This document shows, piece by piece, positions 26,982 through 35,704 of a DNA stretch of 64,000 nucleotides. The stretch spans positions 2,356,001 to 2,420,000 of the forward strand of contig NZ_AP018165.1 of the NCBI RefSeq assembly GCF_002356335.1. Direction: 5' to 3'. A program made the position numbers and the translations under genes. How positions within the stretch are numbered: the first letter of the stretch is position 1; each line of letters starts with the position of its first letter. The notes below the pieces were generated by a model, which saw nothing but the letters and a program-made list of their open reading frames with translations, did not search any database and was not told the DNA's origin. The stretch is from [Mycobacterium] stephanolepidis (GTDB taxonomy: Bacteria > Actinomycetota > Actinomycetes > Mycobacteriales > Mycobacteriaceae).

Positions 26982-27854
26982 ATGCGGTTCACCTTCGCCG
27001 AGGCCATGACCGATCCGTCGTACTACGTCCCCTTGGCCCAGGCGGCCGAAGCGGCCGGCTACCACGGTATGACCATCGCCGACAGCCTGGCGTATCCCTA
27101 CGCGTCGGATGCGAAGTATCCGTACACGCCTGATGGGAACCGCGAATTCCTGGAGGACAAACCGTTCATCGAGGCGTTGACGCTCACGGCGGCGCTCGGC
27201 GCGGTGACCTCGACGTTGCGGTTCAACATCTTCGTGCTCAAACTGCCGATCCGCCCGCCCGCCCTGGTGGCCAAGCAGGCCTCGTCCATCGCGGCACTGA
27301 CGGGTAACCGTCTCGGGCTCGGCGTCGGTACCAGTCCGTGGCCCGAGGACTACGAACTCATGAACGTGCCCTTCGCCAAACGCGGTAAGCGCATGGACGA
27401 ATGCATCGAGATCATCCGGGGGCTGACCACCGGTGACTACTTCGAGTTCCACGGCGAGTTCTACGACATTCCCAAGACCAAGATGTGTCCCGCGCCGACG
27501 CAGCCCATCCCGATCCTCATCGGTGGACATGCCGACGCCGCACTGCGCCGTGCTGCGCGGTGCGATGGCTGGATGCACGGCGGTGGCACCGAGGACCTAG
27601 ACGAGCTGTTGGTCAAGCTCAACAAATTCCGTGAAGAAGAGGGGACGGCCGACAAGCCCTTTGAGGTCCACGTCATCTCCGTCGACGGGTTCACCGTGGA
27701 CGGGGTGAAACGTCTGGAGGACAAGGGCGTCACCGATGTCATCGTCGGCTTCCGCATTCCCTACATCGTCGGGCCGGATACCGAGCCGCTGGAGGCGAAG
27801 ATCAGGAACCTGGAGGGCTTCGCCGAGCACGTCGTCTCCAAGGTCAACCCCTAG
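26982..27854 (+). CDS. LLM-class F420-dependent oxidoreductase
   Basis: 290 residues with a strong AGGAGG before the ATG. The luciferase-like TIM barrel shows MRFTFAEAMTDPSYYVPLAQAAEAAGY, LRFNIFVLKLPIRPPALVAKQASSIAALTGNRLGLGVGTSPWPEDY and IPILIGGHADAALRRAARCDGWM. F420 is the probable coenzyme. The substrate is unknown. It is a single gene closed by a hairpin terminator. Confidence 0.85.
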   Translation: MRFTFAEAMTDPSYYVPLAQAAEAAGYHGMTIADSLAYPYASDAKYPYTPDGNREFLEDKPFIEALTLTAALGAVTSTLRFNIFVLKLPIRPPALVAKQASSIAALTGNRLGLGVGTSPWPEDYELMNVPFAKRGKRMDECIEIIRGLTTGDYFEFHGEFYDIPKTKMCPAPTQPIPILIGGHADAALRRAARCDGWMHGGGTEDLDELLVKLNKFREEEGTADKPFEVHVISVDGFTVDGVKRLEDKGVTDVIVGFRIPYIVGPDTEPLEAKIRNLEGFAEHVVSKVNP

Positions 27855-27860
27855 CGGTCC

Positions 27861-27896
27861 CTTTCCGTGAGCTGGGCTACCCCAGCTCACGGAAAG
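27861..27896. terminator. Hairpin after the LLM oxidoreductase gene
   Basis: A 16-bp perfect stem (27861-27876 with 27881-27896) around the loop CTAC, starting 6 bases after the stop codon. No U-tract follows. Confidence 0.8.
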
Positions 27897-27918
27897 CGTT
27901 CGGTGCTGCAGACGGCCG

Positions 27919-27947
27919 TTGACAGATATTCAACGCAAGCATTAAAT
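27919..27947 (+). promoter_or_regulatory. Consensus promoter of the leaderless VOC-ArsR-SRPBCC operon
   Basis: TTGACA at 27919-27924, exactly 17 bases, then TTAAAT at 27942-27947, then 7 bases to the ATG at 27955. This is the best -35/-10 pair in the window and predicts a leaderless transcript. Confidence 0.65.
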
Positions 27948-27954
27948 ATCAACC

Positions 27955-28407
27955 ATGAGCACACGCCCTAGCTTGGCCTCGGCGGTCGTCTATCAAGACC
28001 CGTCGGCAGCGCTCGACTGGTTGGAGAAGGCCTTCGGTTTTGAACGGTCCATGGTCATCACCGACAACGACGGCACGATTGAGCATTCCGAGATGCGCTT
28101 CGGGGACGGTTGCCTCATGGTGGGATCCGAGTGGGATGCCAGCGTCGCCAGCCCAAAGAGTGTGGGCGGTAGGTGTACCCAGACCATCCATGTGCAGATC
28201 GACAGCAATATCGACACGCACTGCGAGCGGGCGGAGGCTGCCGGCGCGAAAATTCTCATGCGCCCGGCCGACCAGTTCTATGGCGATCGGGTGTACCGCG
28301 CTCAGGATCCCGAGGGGCACGTCTGGACTTTCGGCCAGTCGGTGCGGGCGGTATCGCGTGAGGACGCCGAAAAGGCCAGCGGTCTGAACATCGAGGGCTG
28401 GGTTTGA
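27955..28407 (+). CDS. VOC (glyoxalase/bleomycin-resistance fold) protein
   Basis: 150 residues. It resembles the PhnB/YaeR-like glyoxalase branch: ASAVVYQDPSAALDWLEKAFGFE, HSEMRFGDGCLMVGSEW and RVYRAQDPEGHVWTFGQ. Metal ligands of the family (His, Glu) are partly conserved. It is the first gene of a three-gene operon; its stop overlaps the ArsR start (TTGA). Confidence 0.85.
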   Translation: MSTRPSLASAVVYQDPSAALDWLEKAFGFERSMVITDNDGTIEHSEMRFGDGCLMVGSEWDASVASPKSVGGRCTQTIHVQIDSNIDTHCERAEAAGAKILMRPADQFYGDRVYRAQDPEGHVWTFGQSVRAVSREDAEKASGLNIEGWV

Positions 28408-28754
28408 CCCGGCCCTCGCCACAACTCGCGAGCATAGATCGCACGCTGACCGCACTTGCCGATCCCAATCGGCGAAGAATCGTTGAGGTACTGCGCGATC
28501 AACCGCGTCGTGCGGGGGAGATAGCGCAAGCCGTTGGCCTGAGTCCCGCAGCCCTCAGCAGGCACCTGCGGACCCTCAAGGCCAGTGAGCTGGTCGAGGA
28601 GTCACACCCGGAATTCGACGCGCGTGTACGCATCTACACACTGCGGCCCGCGCCCATGGCAGAACTGAAGGGTTGGCTCGACGAGATCGAGAAGCTCTGG
28701 GCTACCCAGCTTTTGGCTTTCAAGGAGCACATCGAACGCGAGCCGGGCCGATGA
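28404..28754 (+). CDS. ArsR-family transcriptional regulator
   Basis: 116 residues from a TTG that overlaps the previous stop by four bases. The winged helix reads LADPNRRRIVEVLRDQPRRAGEIAQAVGLSPAALSRHLRTLKASELVEE, without the metal-binding CxC of metal-sensing ArsR proteins. Regulators of this type are often paired with SRPBCC/AHSA1 proteins, as here. Its stop overlaps the next ATG. Confidence 0.88.
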   Translation: MTRPSPQLASIDRTLTALADPNRRRIVEVLRDQPRRAGEIAQAVGLSPAALSRHLRTLKASELVEESHPEFDARVRIYTLRPAPMAELKGWLDEIEKLWATQLLAFKEHIEREPGR

Positions 28755-29224
28755 CGTCACGCGTACTGGTGTCGCTACGCGTGGGCGCCACGCCGATACG
28801 TGCATTCGAGGTGTTCGTCGATGACATCGGAATGTGGTGGCGGCCCAATACCTTGTTCCGATTCACCGGGCAACGGCGGGGAACTCTCGCTATCGAACCG
28901 ACGCTCGGGGGCCGCTTCGTCGAGTCATACCCGGACGGCACCGAGTTCGAAATCGGCAGGGTCACCACATGGGAACCGGGTAGCAGGCTGGGATTCACCT
29001 GGCGCCAGGACAGTTTCGCCGGGGATCAGATGACGACGGTCGAGGTGAGATTCGAGCCGGTTGACAACGAGACTCGGGTGACGGTGGAGCATCTCGGCTG
29101 GGAGTCGGTGCCGCAGGATCACGTTGCACGCCACACGTTTCCCGATGGGCTTTTCCTGCGGCGCCACGGCGAGTGGTGGCAGGACCTTCTGGAATCACTG
29201 CGAGCCCAGCTCGGTGCGTCGTAG
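28751..29224 (+). CDS. SRPBCC / AHSA1-like protein
   Basis: 157 residues. The START/Bet v1-like fold is indicated by ATPIRAFEVFVDDIGMWWRPN, GGRFVESYPDGTEFEIGRVTTWEPGSRLGFTWR and the C-terminal helix WWQDLLESLRAQL. It probably binds a hydrophobic ligand; the partner ArsR protein may respond to the same compound. Last gene of the operon, convergent with the esterase gene 4 bases away. Confidence 0.85.
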   Translation: MTSRVLVSLRVGATPIRAFEVFVDDIGMWWRPNTLFRFTGQRRGTLAIEPTLGGRFVESYPDGTEFEIGRVTTWEPGSRLGFTWRQDSFAGDQMTTVEVRFEPVDNETRVTVEHLGWESVPQDHVARHTFPDGLFLRRHGEWWQDLLESLRAQLGAS

Positions 29225-29228
29225 AGCT

Positions 29229-30653
29229 TCAGGAGCTTCCCGGGGTGTGCAGCTGCGCCGCCAGCCACGGCAGTGCATCGGAGAATGTTCGGCTGGCGAA
29301 CTGCCAGGTGTGTCCGCTGATCATCTGGTGGATGGTGCAGGAGATCTGTACCTGCTGAGCCGCTGCGCACAGATCTGCGGCGGCGCCGTCTCGGTCATCA
29401 TCGGTCACGTCATCATGCCCACCAATACCCGTGGGCGTGTCGGCTGTGGGTCTCTTTGCGCCACTTGGCTTCTTGCTATCCGCAGGTGGTATCGCGTCCT
29501 CGAACCATCCGGTCACACCGGTGTACGGCCCGTGTTTTGCCATGACGGTGCGCGGGTCGAAGGCATCCCATCGGGAGGCGTCGCCACCGTACAGCCGCTC
29601 AATGGTCTGCTGCTTGGTTCCGGCGGTGGGGCCGTGGTCGCCGGCGATGTCGACGAACGTGGAGAACAAGTCCGGGTGCATGACCGTCAGGTCGATAGCG
29701 CAGGTGCCGCCCATCGACCAGCCGACCACGGCCCAGTTCGACGGGTCAGGCGAGCCGTCGAATTCAGAAACCACGTAGGGCCGAACATCTTCGGTCAGAT
29801 GGTCGGCGGCGTTGCCACGCGGACCGTTGACGCATTCGGTGTCGTTGTTGAAACTTCCCGCGACGTCCACAAAGACGAATATCGGCGCTTGTCCGCCGTG
29901 TGTCTTGGCGTATTCGTCGATCATCTGGGTGGCGTTCCCCGTGCGAATCCAGTCGGCGGGAGTGTTGAACTCGCCGGCAATCATCATCACGACCGGCAAC
30001 CGCGGCGGGGTATCGCCGGCGAACCAGGCCGGCGGAAGATAGACGTACTCACCCCGGTGTTTGAACCCGCTGGCATCTCCGGGAATGTCCACTTGTACGA
30101 GCTTGCCGGTGTCGGGCTTCGAGTTACGCAGACCCGCAAGTTCACTCATATCGATCTCGTTGGGAAGCGGGCCCGCGGACACCGCACCCCAGGCTGCCTG
30201 CACAGTGGGGTAGTAGCCCACCCAGGTGTTGAGTGCGACGAGTGCCGCGAGCAGCGTCACCGGAATGGCCACCAGCGATACGCCACGGCGCCACCATTGC
30301 GCACTGGGGAAGCCGATCACGGCGATCGCGACCGAGGTGACGAAGACACCGATCCAAATCCATAGTCTGAAAGGCGCCGGATCGGACGCCAACCCTTCGG
30401 AGTTCATGTAAATCCACGCCGCCACGGCGCCCAACGCTCCGACCGCTACGCTCACGGGCACCCAGAGGAGGCGCCACCGGCGGGTGCGCCACCCGATGAC
30501 CACCACCAAGACCACGACCGCCAGCACCTGAACCACGATCGGAAACCAGCCGCCGAGAGCGGAAACCCCATGGCTGTACTGGTGGAAATCGTTGGCGGGC
30601 AACTGTGGGACAGGGGTCGGCGCCGGAGCGGGCGTCGGCGTAGTCGGTGGCAC
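29229..30653 (-). CDS. Membrane-anchored esterase-like alpha/beta hydrolase
   Basis: 474 residues from a GTG at 30653; the open frame extends to 31001 but overlaps the divergent gene and is not coding-like there. A short Pro/Thr start is followed by four membrane spans (about residues 30-155) and then an extracytoplasmic esterase-D/antigen-85-like hydrolase domain. The nucleophile elbow is GWSMGGTC, and the catalytic His is in ISGHTWQFA. PVVMMIAGEFNTPADWIRTGN and IFVFVDVAGSFNNDTECVNGP are typical of this fold. It may act on cell-envelope lipids or esters, but the substrate is not known. Confidence 0.8.
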   Translation of the reverse strand: MPPTTPTPAPAPTPVPQLPANDFHQYSHGVSALGGWFPIVVQVLAVVVLVVVIGWRTRRWRLLWVPVSVAVGALGAVAAWIYMNSEGLASDPAPFRLWIWIGVFVTSVAIAVIGFPSAQWWRRGVSLVAIPVTLLAALVALNTWVGYYPTVQAAWGAVSAGPLPNEIDMSELAGLRNSKPDTGKLVQVDIPGDASGFKHRGEYVYLPPAWFAGDTPPRLPVVMMIAGEFNTPADWIRTGNATQMIDEYAKTHGGQAPIFVFVDVAGSFNNDTECVNGPRGNAADHLTEDVRPYVVSEFDGSPDPSNWAVVGWSMGGTCAIDLTVMHPDLFSTFVDIAGDHGPTAGTKQQTIERLYGGDASRWDAFDPRTVMAKHGPYTGVTGWFEDAIPPADSKKPSGAKRPTADTPTGIGGHDDVTDDDRDGAAADLCAAAQQVQISCTIHQMISGHTWQFASRTFSDALPWLAAQLHTPGSS

Positions 30654-30692
30654 GCTGACATTGTGATGAGGTTTCCTGGGAGGAAGCTGGAC

Positions 30693-31238
30693 ATGACCCA
30701 GAGTTATCTGTCGGACGAGACGATCGCGGCGCTGTCGACAGCCGAGCGCAGGGACCTCATTCAGCGGCTGGAACGCCCGCTCAGCGAGGTGGCGCCGCCG
30801 AACCTGGCCAGGTTTCGCGCACTGCGACTCGGTTTGATGATCGGCGGCGCGATCGCGCTGATTCCCTGGATCACCTACCTTGCGTTCACGCTGCCGGAAA
30901 ACTATGTGGCACAGCGATGGACGGCGACATGGGTGGGTTTCGACATCCTGCTGGTGACGTTCATGCTGGCCACCGCGGTACTTGGCCTGCTGCGCCGTCA
31001 ATTACTTGTGCTGACGGCATTCACCACCGGTGTGCTCTTGATCTGCGACGCCTGGTTCGACGTGATGACGGCCGGACCGAACGAGGTGTGGTGGGCGATC
31101 CTGACAGCGACTCTGGCCGAGTTGCCGGTGGCCGCGGTGATGATCCGGGGTGCGTTGCTCATCACGCGATTGACGATGACCCGCCTGCTGGTCATTGACC
31201 CAGGCGTGCCGCTCTGGCGGGTGCCGCTGCTGCCCTAA
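30693..31238 (+). CDS. Four-helix integral membrane protein of unknown function
   Basis: 181 residues from the ATG at 30693, with GGAGGA 8 bases upstream. A soluble N-terminus of about 45 residues (LSDETIAALSTAERRDLIQRLERPL) is followed by four hydrophobic segments. No family is recognised with confidence. It is divergent from the membrane esterase with a 39-base gap. Confidence 0.8.
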   Translation: MTQSYLSDETIAALSTAERRDLIQRLERPLSEVAPPNLARFRALRLGLMIGGAIALIPWITYLAFTLPENYVAQRWTATWVGFDILLVTFMLATAVLGLLRRQLLVLTAFTTGVLLICDAWFDVMTAGPNEVWWAILTATLAELPVAAVMIRGALLITRLTMTRLLVIDPGVPLWRVPLLP

Positions 31239-31242
31239 CCGA

Positions 31243-31806
31243 TCACCAGCAGTGCGCGAACCCATCGCAGTACTGCGGGAACCGGTCCACGGGTACGTCG
31301 AGCGGTTTGACGAACTGCAGGCTGAAGGGCTTCTTGGTCATCCCGGGCTGGCCACCGCACACGGCGCTGTGGATGCTGGTGTGCACTCCGGTCAGGGTTT
31401 CGTCGTTGAAGACGTACTTCTCCTGAGTGGGCGCGAAGGTTCCATCGGGGCAGGTCATACCTTGCGGCCGGGCGTGCAGGAATGTCCATTGGTCATCGAC
31501 CAGCTTGGCCGGGATGGAGTAGTTCTGGAGTCGGTCGTTGTGTTTGAGGATGTCGGGTGTCGCGCTGGTGACGGTGAGGGTGCAGCCGTCGGCCTGGATG
31601 GTGGGGTCGGTGTAGTCGGACTGGATGCGGGTGCCGGATGCCTGCACACACACCGCGGACATCGTCCAGGAGACCTCGCCGGCACCTTCCTCGATCATTC
31701 GGTAGGTCCCATCCGCCGGAGGCGCCACGGCCGAGGCCGGGCCGGCGAATCCGACACCGATCGCCATGGCGACGACGGGGATCATCAGCAGGGAAGGTGT
31801 GCGCAC
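31243..31806 (-). CDS. Secreted protein of unknown function
   Basis: 187 residues from a GTG. A clear Sec signal peptide with an AxA cleavage motif ends near residue 26 (FAGPASA). The mature part has several Cys residues (for example in SAVCVQ, DGCTLT, MTCPDG, SAVCGG and YCDGFAHCW) suggesting disulfides. I recognise it as a mycobacterial secreted protein type without a known role. A GATACT box 6 bases before the GTG hints at leaderless expression. Confidence 0.8.
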   Translation of the reverse strand: MRTPSLLMIPVVAMAIGVGFAGPASAVAPPADGTYRMIEEGAGEVSWTMSAVCVQASGTRIQSDYTDPTIQADGCTLTVTSATPDILKHNDRLQNYSIPAKLVDDQWTFLHARPQGMTCPDGTFAPTQEKYVFNDETLTGVHTSIHSAVCGGQPGMTKKPFSLQFVKPLDVPVDRFPQYCDGFAHCW

Positions 31807-31848
31807 GGGTTAAGTATCGCAATGCGATGGACCGCTCACACGGCAACC

Positions 31849-32628
31849 TCAGTGATTAGACGCGCCGTCCAATAGCGCCACGACCAGATCGGCCACGGCG
31901 GTCATACCGTCCTCGTTGGGGTGAAGCGGTGCCGGACGCCCCGGCCACGGGAATCCGGGGCGGTTCGTCCAGGGCTGCGGTGACCATGCGTGATGTCCGG
32001 CGCTGGCTGCCGATGCGCGGATGATGTCGCAGCCGGCGGCATGAGCCGCGTGCGCGGTGGCCGCCGTCAGTTCCGCGGCGATGCGGCGCCCGTTGTCAGC
32101 CTCGGACTGGGTGTACGGCGGCGCTGCCTGCCCTTCGGGCGGCAACAGTGTCAGATAGTCGATGAAGATCACGCGTGCGTGCGGTGCGCGAGTGCGTACC
32201 TGTTCACCCACCGCGCGCAGGGATTCACCCACGACCGCCAGCGCCGTGTCTTGCTTGTCGGTGTCGAGCATGTCGACCACGCCGTTTCCGATCACCGGCA
32301 GGGCGCGCAGGATGCGCGGTAGACGCGCGGCGATCAGAAACGGCACGTAACCGACGTCATTGCCGCCGATCGTGACCGTCACCAACTCCTCGGTGCCATC
32401 GAGTACCCCGATCTGGGGTGCAGCGGCGTGCTGTGCATCGGTCAGGATGTGCGCCGTGGTCGCCCCCGAATAGGTGACGTCGACCAGCTGATATCCCTTG
32501 CGTTCGGCGATTTGGTGCGGATAGTTGCGTGCCGAACGCCCGGCAAGTCGGGGCGAGCCCGGAACACGCGGCGGGATGCCCGGCCCCGACGCCATAGAAC
32601 TTCCCAATGCCACATAACGTCCTGCCAT
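31849..32628 (-). CDS. SGNH/GDSL hydrolase
   Basis: 259 residues. The block I nucleophile region reads VALGSSMASGPG (GSS in place of the usual GDS), block III is GGND and the block V His is in PLHPNEDGM. It has no signal peptide. Related mycobacterial proteins are esterases. It follows the HAD gene by 9 bases on the same strand and is probably cotranscribed. Confidence 0.85.
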   Translation of the reverse strand: MAGRYVALGSSMASGPGIPPRVPGSPRLAGRSARNYPHQIAERKGYQLVDVTYSGATTAHILTDAQHAAAPQIGVLDGTEELVTVTIGGNDVGYVPFLIAARLPRILRALPVIGNGVVDMLDTDKQDTALAVVGESLRAVGEQVRTRAPHARVIFIDYLTLLPPEGQAAPPYTQSEADNGRRIAAELTAATAHAAHAAGCDIIRASAASAGHHAWSPQPWTNRPGFPWPGRPAPLHPNEDGMTAVADLVVALLDGASNH

Positions 32629-32637
32629 GGACCAAGC

Positions 32638-33411
32638 CTATCGGCGAGCCAGCCGGCCGATTCTGCGCAGCGATGAGCTCACCCCATGTGGTCTCGGGTC
32701 GTCCAACCGCAAGACCGGCCAACCCCGCTGGGCCGCCATGGTGGCAAGCCGGCCACGCGGGTTGACCGGGCAGGGCTCGCCGACGAGAGACATCAGATCA
32801 ATGTCTTCCTCTCCGTCGGCATAGAAGTAACTGCGTTGCAAATCAACATCATTGGACTCGCAGAAGCGTGCGACCGCGGTTGCCTTGTTGCGACCCCACA
32901 CGATGGGCTTGCGGATGCCGCCGGTGAGCAGTCCGTTGTTGTCCAGGTCGAAGTGGTTGCACAGCACATGAGTTATTCCGAGGTGGCGCGCCACCGGTTC
33001 GGCATGGATGGTCAGCGCCGAGGAACTCAGCACCACGGTGTGGCCCTGCTCCTGATGTGCCCGCACGCGCTCACGCATCTGTGGATAAATCATCGAGGCA
33101 TTGTGTTGGTGGAAGATTCGTTCGCCGACGGCTTCGAGTTCGGCCAGCGAGTCGCCGCGCAGGTATCCGGCGGCGCGCACCACCAAACGCTCGAATTCCA
33201 TGCGGCCCAGCTTGTACCGGAAGGTGGCCTCCAGAACTCCGAGAACCTCACCGACACTCGCCTGGCCACGCCGCATCCGATCACGGGCGTGAGCCGTCGG
33301 GGTGAATCCGGCCACCAGGGTGCCGTCCAGGTCGAAGAAGGCTCCTACCTGCGGTCCTGCGGGGCGCAACGCTATATCGGCGACCGGGTCGGGTGCCGAA
33401 CTCACCGTCAT
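32638..33411 (-). CDS. HAD-IB family phosphatase
   Basis: 257 residues from the ATG at 33411, which lies 7 bases after a TAGATT box. The four HAD motifs are visible: FFDLDGTL (I), VLSSSAL (II), the Lys in GRNKATAVARF (III), and YADGEEDIDL (IV). This is the SerB-like IB subfamily; the substrate is probably a small phosphate ester. First gene of a two-gene unit with the SGNH hydrolase. Confidence 0.88.
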   Translation of the reverse strand: MTVSSAPDPVADIALRPAGPQVGAFFDLDGTLVAGFTPTAHARDRMRRGQASVGEVLGVLEATFRYKLGRMEFERLVVRAAGYLRGDSLAELEAVGERIFHQHNASMIYPQMRERVRAHQEQGHTVVLSSSALTIHAEPVARHLGITHVLCNHFDLDNNGLLTGGIRKPIVWGRNKATAVARFCESNDVDLQRSYFYADGEEDIDLMSLVGEPCPVNPRGRLATMAAQRGWPVLRLDDPRPHGVSSSLRRIGRLARR

Positions 33412-33418
33412 GTGGGTC

Positions 33419-33424
33419 AATCTA
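33419..33424 (-). promoter_or_regulatory. -10 box of leaderless HAD phosphatase gene
   Basis: TAGATT on the minus strand followed by 7 bases and the ATG at 33411. Confidence 0.5.
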
Positions 33425-33496
33425 CCGTTGTGCGGCACGCGTACCCGCCGTAGGCGACAAGATGGGGTATCCACCCGATCGTGACCGACAGGAGCA

Positions 33497-35011
33497 GTGT
33501 TGGACCCCCAACCGCATCGCACGCAGACCCCTGCGCTGGTCTCTAGGCGTGCAGTGCTGTCCGCAGGGGCGATCGTGGCGCTCGGCGCCGCGTCAATCCC
33601 CGGATGCTCACCGGCGGACCCTGAGGATCGACCCTCGGCTTCTGGATGGGAAGACCTGCGCCGCAGTATATCCGGAACACTCACGGTGCGTGGTGAGGCC
33701 GGGTTGGATGCGGCGGCGCGGACGTTCAATCCTCTTTTCGACGTGAATCATCCTGCCGCGGTGGCCTTCTGTGCTTCCGAGCAGGATGTGGCGTGCTGCG
33801 TGCAGTTCGCATCGGGTTCCGGGATACCGATCGCGGCACGCAGCGGTGGTCACAGCTTTGCCGGCTATTGCGTTCCGAATGACGGACTGGTGGTCGATCT
33901 TGGGCGCATGGCGACGGTGTCGGTGACCGGGACACGGGCAAGGATCGGGTCGGGGGCGCGTCTGATAGATGTCTATGCCGCTGTCTCCGGGTCCGGACGG
34001 ATGCTCGCCGGCGGTTCCTGTCCGACCGTGGGTATCGCGGGATTGACCCTCGGCGGCGGGGTAGGGGTTCTCACTCGTAGGTTTGGGCTCACCTGCGACC
34101 AACTGGTATCCGCCAGGGGGGTAACCGCGGATGGTGCGATCCGAGTCATGTCGGCGGACTCCGAGTCCGACCTGTTCTGGGCCATCCGCGGGGTTGGTGG
34201 CGGAAATTTCTGCATCGCAACGGAGTTCACTTTTGACACCGCCGAAGCTAGCGAGCTCACGGTGTTCACACTCGATTACGCGCCGGGGGAGCTGGCCACG
34301 ATCATGCGACGGTGGCTGACGTTCATGGATGGTGCGCCGGACGAATTGTGGACAACCCTGCACGCCGTGGGCGGTGCTACGCCTCATGGCCGGATCGTGG
34401 GGTGTGTCGCCAAAACGGACAATCCACGGGCGCTCGTAGACGGCCTCCGCGCCGCGATCGGCATCAATCCATCCGACCGATTCGTCGCCGACATGACCTT
34501 TATCGACGCCATGAAGTTCATGGGTGGATGCTCCACATTGACTGTGGCCCAGTGCCATCCGTCGTGGGATGGGGCAGGGGCAGGCCAACTGCAGCGCGAG
34601 GCGTTTGTGGCATCATCTCGGATGATCCCGCACGCTGCGGTCGACAGCGCCGCGATCGAGATGCTCCTCGTGGGCAAGCCCGGACTGACATTCATCCTTG
34701 ATAGCCTGGGCGGTGCGGTCAGTCGAATTTCCGCTGCCGCCACCGCCTTCCCGCATCGAGCGGCGGTCGCGTCCCTCCAGATCTACCACGGTGTCGGCGC
34801 CGAACCCTCGGTCGCGTATCGCCGTGTGGACGAGGCGCGGGATCGGCTCGGCGAGATCTGCGGCACCGCCGCGTACGTGAACTACCTCGATCCGCGTTTA
34901 CCCGATTGGGCCGCAGCCTATTACGGAGACAACCTGCCGCGACTGCGGCAGATCGCCGCAACCTACGATCCGGACGGAGTCTTCGGGTTCGCCCAGGCGG
35001 TGCGCCCTTAG
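33497..35011 (+). CDS. Tat-exported lipoprotein FAD oxidase (berberine-bridge-enzyme-like)
   Basis: 504 residues. A twin-arginine signal (SRRAVLSAG, Arg17-Arg18) leads into a lipobox (IPGC, Cys37), so the folded flavoprotein should be exported and lipid-anchored. The PCMH-type FAD domain has ARSGGHSFAGY with His119 and AGGSCPTVGIAGLTLGGG with Cys175, the two residues that attach FAD covalently in bicovalent BBE-type oxidases. The C-terminal BBE segment (YVNYLDPRLPDWAAAYYGDNLPRLRQI) is present. Such enzymes oxidise sugars or alkaloid-like alcohols using oxygen. The start is GTG at 33497 or the TTG directly after it, with AGGAG close by. Confidence 0.85.
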   Translation: MLDPQPHRTQTPALVSRRAVLSAGAIVALGAASIPGCSPADPEDRPSASGWEDLRRSISGTLTVRGEAGLDAAARTFNPLFDVNHPAAVAFCASEQDVACCVQFASGSGIPIAARSGGHSFAGYCVPNDGLVVDLGRMATVSVTGTRARIGSGARLIDVYAAVSGSGRMLAGGSCPTVGIAGLTLGGGVGVLTRRFGLTCDQLVSARGVTADGAIRVMSADSESDLFWAIRGVGGGNFCIATEFTFDTAEASELTVFTLDYAPGELATIMRRWLTFMDGAPDELWTTLHAVGGATPHGRIVGCVAKTDNPRALVDGLRAAIGINPSDRFVADMTFIDAMKFMGGCSTLTVAQCHPSWDGAGAGQLQREAFVASSRMIPHAAVDSAAIEMLLVGKPGLTFILDSLGGAVSRISAAATAFPHRAAVASLQIYHGVGAEPSVAYRRVDEARDRLGEICGTAAYVNYLDPRLPDWAAAYYGDNLPRLRQIAATYDPDGVFGFAQAVRP

Positions 35012-35100
35012 TCGCGCCGTACGCTCTGCCGTGCCTGCGTGATGAGCTCTTCCCACCGGCCCTGCGGAAGTTCGTAGGGTAACGCAACGAGTCTTCATAG

Positions 35101-35114
35101 ACAGACCGGTCTGT
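35101..35114. promoter_or_regulatory. 14-bp palindrome before the DUF4242/Ssu-like operon (likely operator)
   Basis: ACAGACCGGTCTGT is perfectly symmetrical, 60 bases before the first gene. It contains the AGAC...GTCT core seen in many TetR-family operators. No regulator gene is adjacent, so the cognate protein is not identified. Confidence 0.55.
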
Positions 35115-35173
35115 TCATGGAACGGTCGCGGTGTCGCACATCGAAGTCGTCCACCGAAGTTAGGAACAGTGAC

Positions 35174-35704
35174 GTGACGCTGCATCTCTACGAAATCGCC
35201 CTTGACCCTGCCGATAACACCGATGCCGCACAACTGCTCAAGGAGATCGACGGGCGGGTGCATCGCGACGGCGGTGAATTGATCGAAGCTCAGGTGACAC
35301 GTGAGGCCCGCCGCATCTTCGTCATCGCCGAGTTCCATGGTGACGCCTCGCGGTTGGACTCCGACACGCTGCTCGTCGACTCGGTCTCCGGACCGCACTC
35401 GGTTCGGCTGGTCGGCGCCGATCTTGACCAGCTGAAGTCCGTGCGGCCGGTAGCCGGATATCTCGTGGAATGGGATCTGCCTGCAGACCTGGACATGCAG
35501 ACGTACCTGGAGCGCAAGAAGGCCAAGGCGCCCAAGTACGCCGACGTGCCCGAAGTGAGCTTTCTGCGCACCTATGTCCGTGAAGACATGGACAAGTGCC
35601 TGTGCTTCTACGACGCTCCCGATGACGAGGCGGTGCTTCGCGCACGCAAGGCCGTTGACACCCCCGTCGACAGACTGCACGGACTGGGAGATATCTCGCT
35701 ATGA
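35174..35704 (+). CDS. DUF4242-like protein
   Basis: 176 residues from the GTG at 35174, which has AGGAA 7 bases upstream; the open frame back to 35117 runs through the palindrome. The C-terminal half (VSFLRTYVREDMDKCLCFYDAPDDEAVLRARKAVDTPVDRL) matches the ferredoxin-like DUF4242 / nickel-binding SCO4226-type family. The N-terminal half is a diverged copy of the same fold. It starts a five-gene operon; its stop overlaps the next ATG by four bases. Confidence 0.7.
   Translation: MTLHLYEIALDPADNTDAAQLLKEIDGRVHRDGGELIEAQVTREARRIFVIAEFHGDASRLDSDTLLVDSVSGPHSVRLVGADLDQLKSVRPVAGYLVEWDLPADLDMQTYLERKKAKAPKYADVPEVSFLRTYVREDMDKCLCFYDAPDDEAVLRARKAVDTPVDRLHGLGDISL

Noticed and set aside
29124..30365. 413-residue plus-strand frame
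   Set aside because: Antisense to the membrane esterase and overlapping the SRPBCC gene end; composition is not protein-like.
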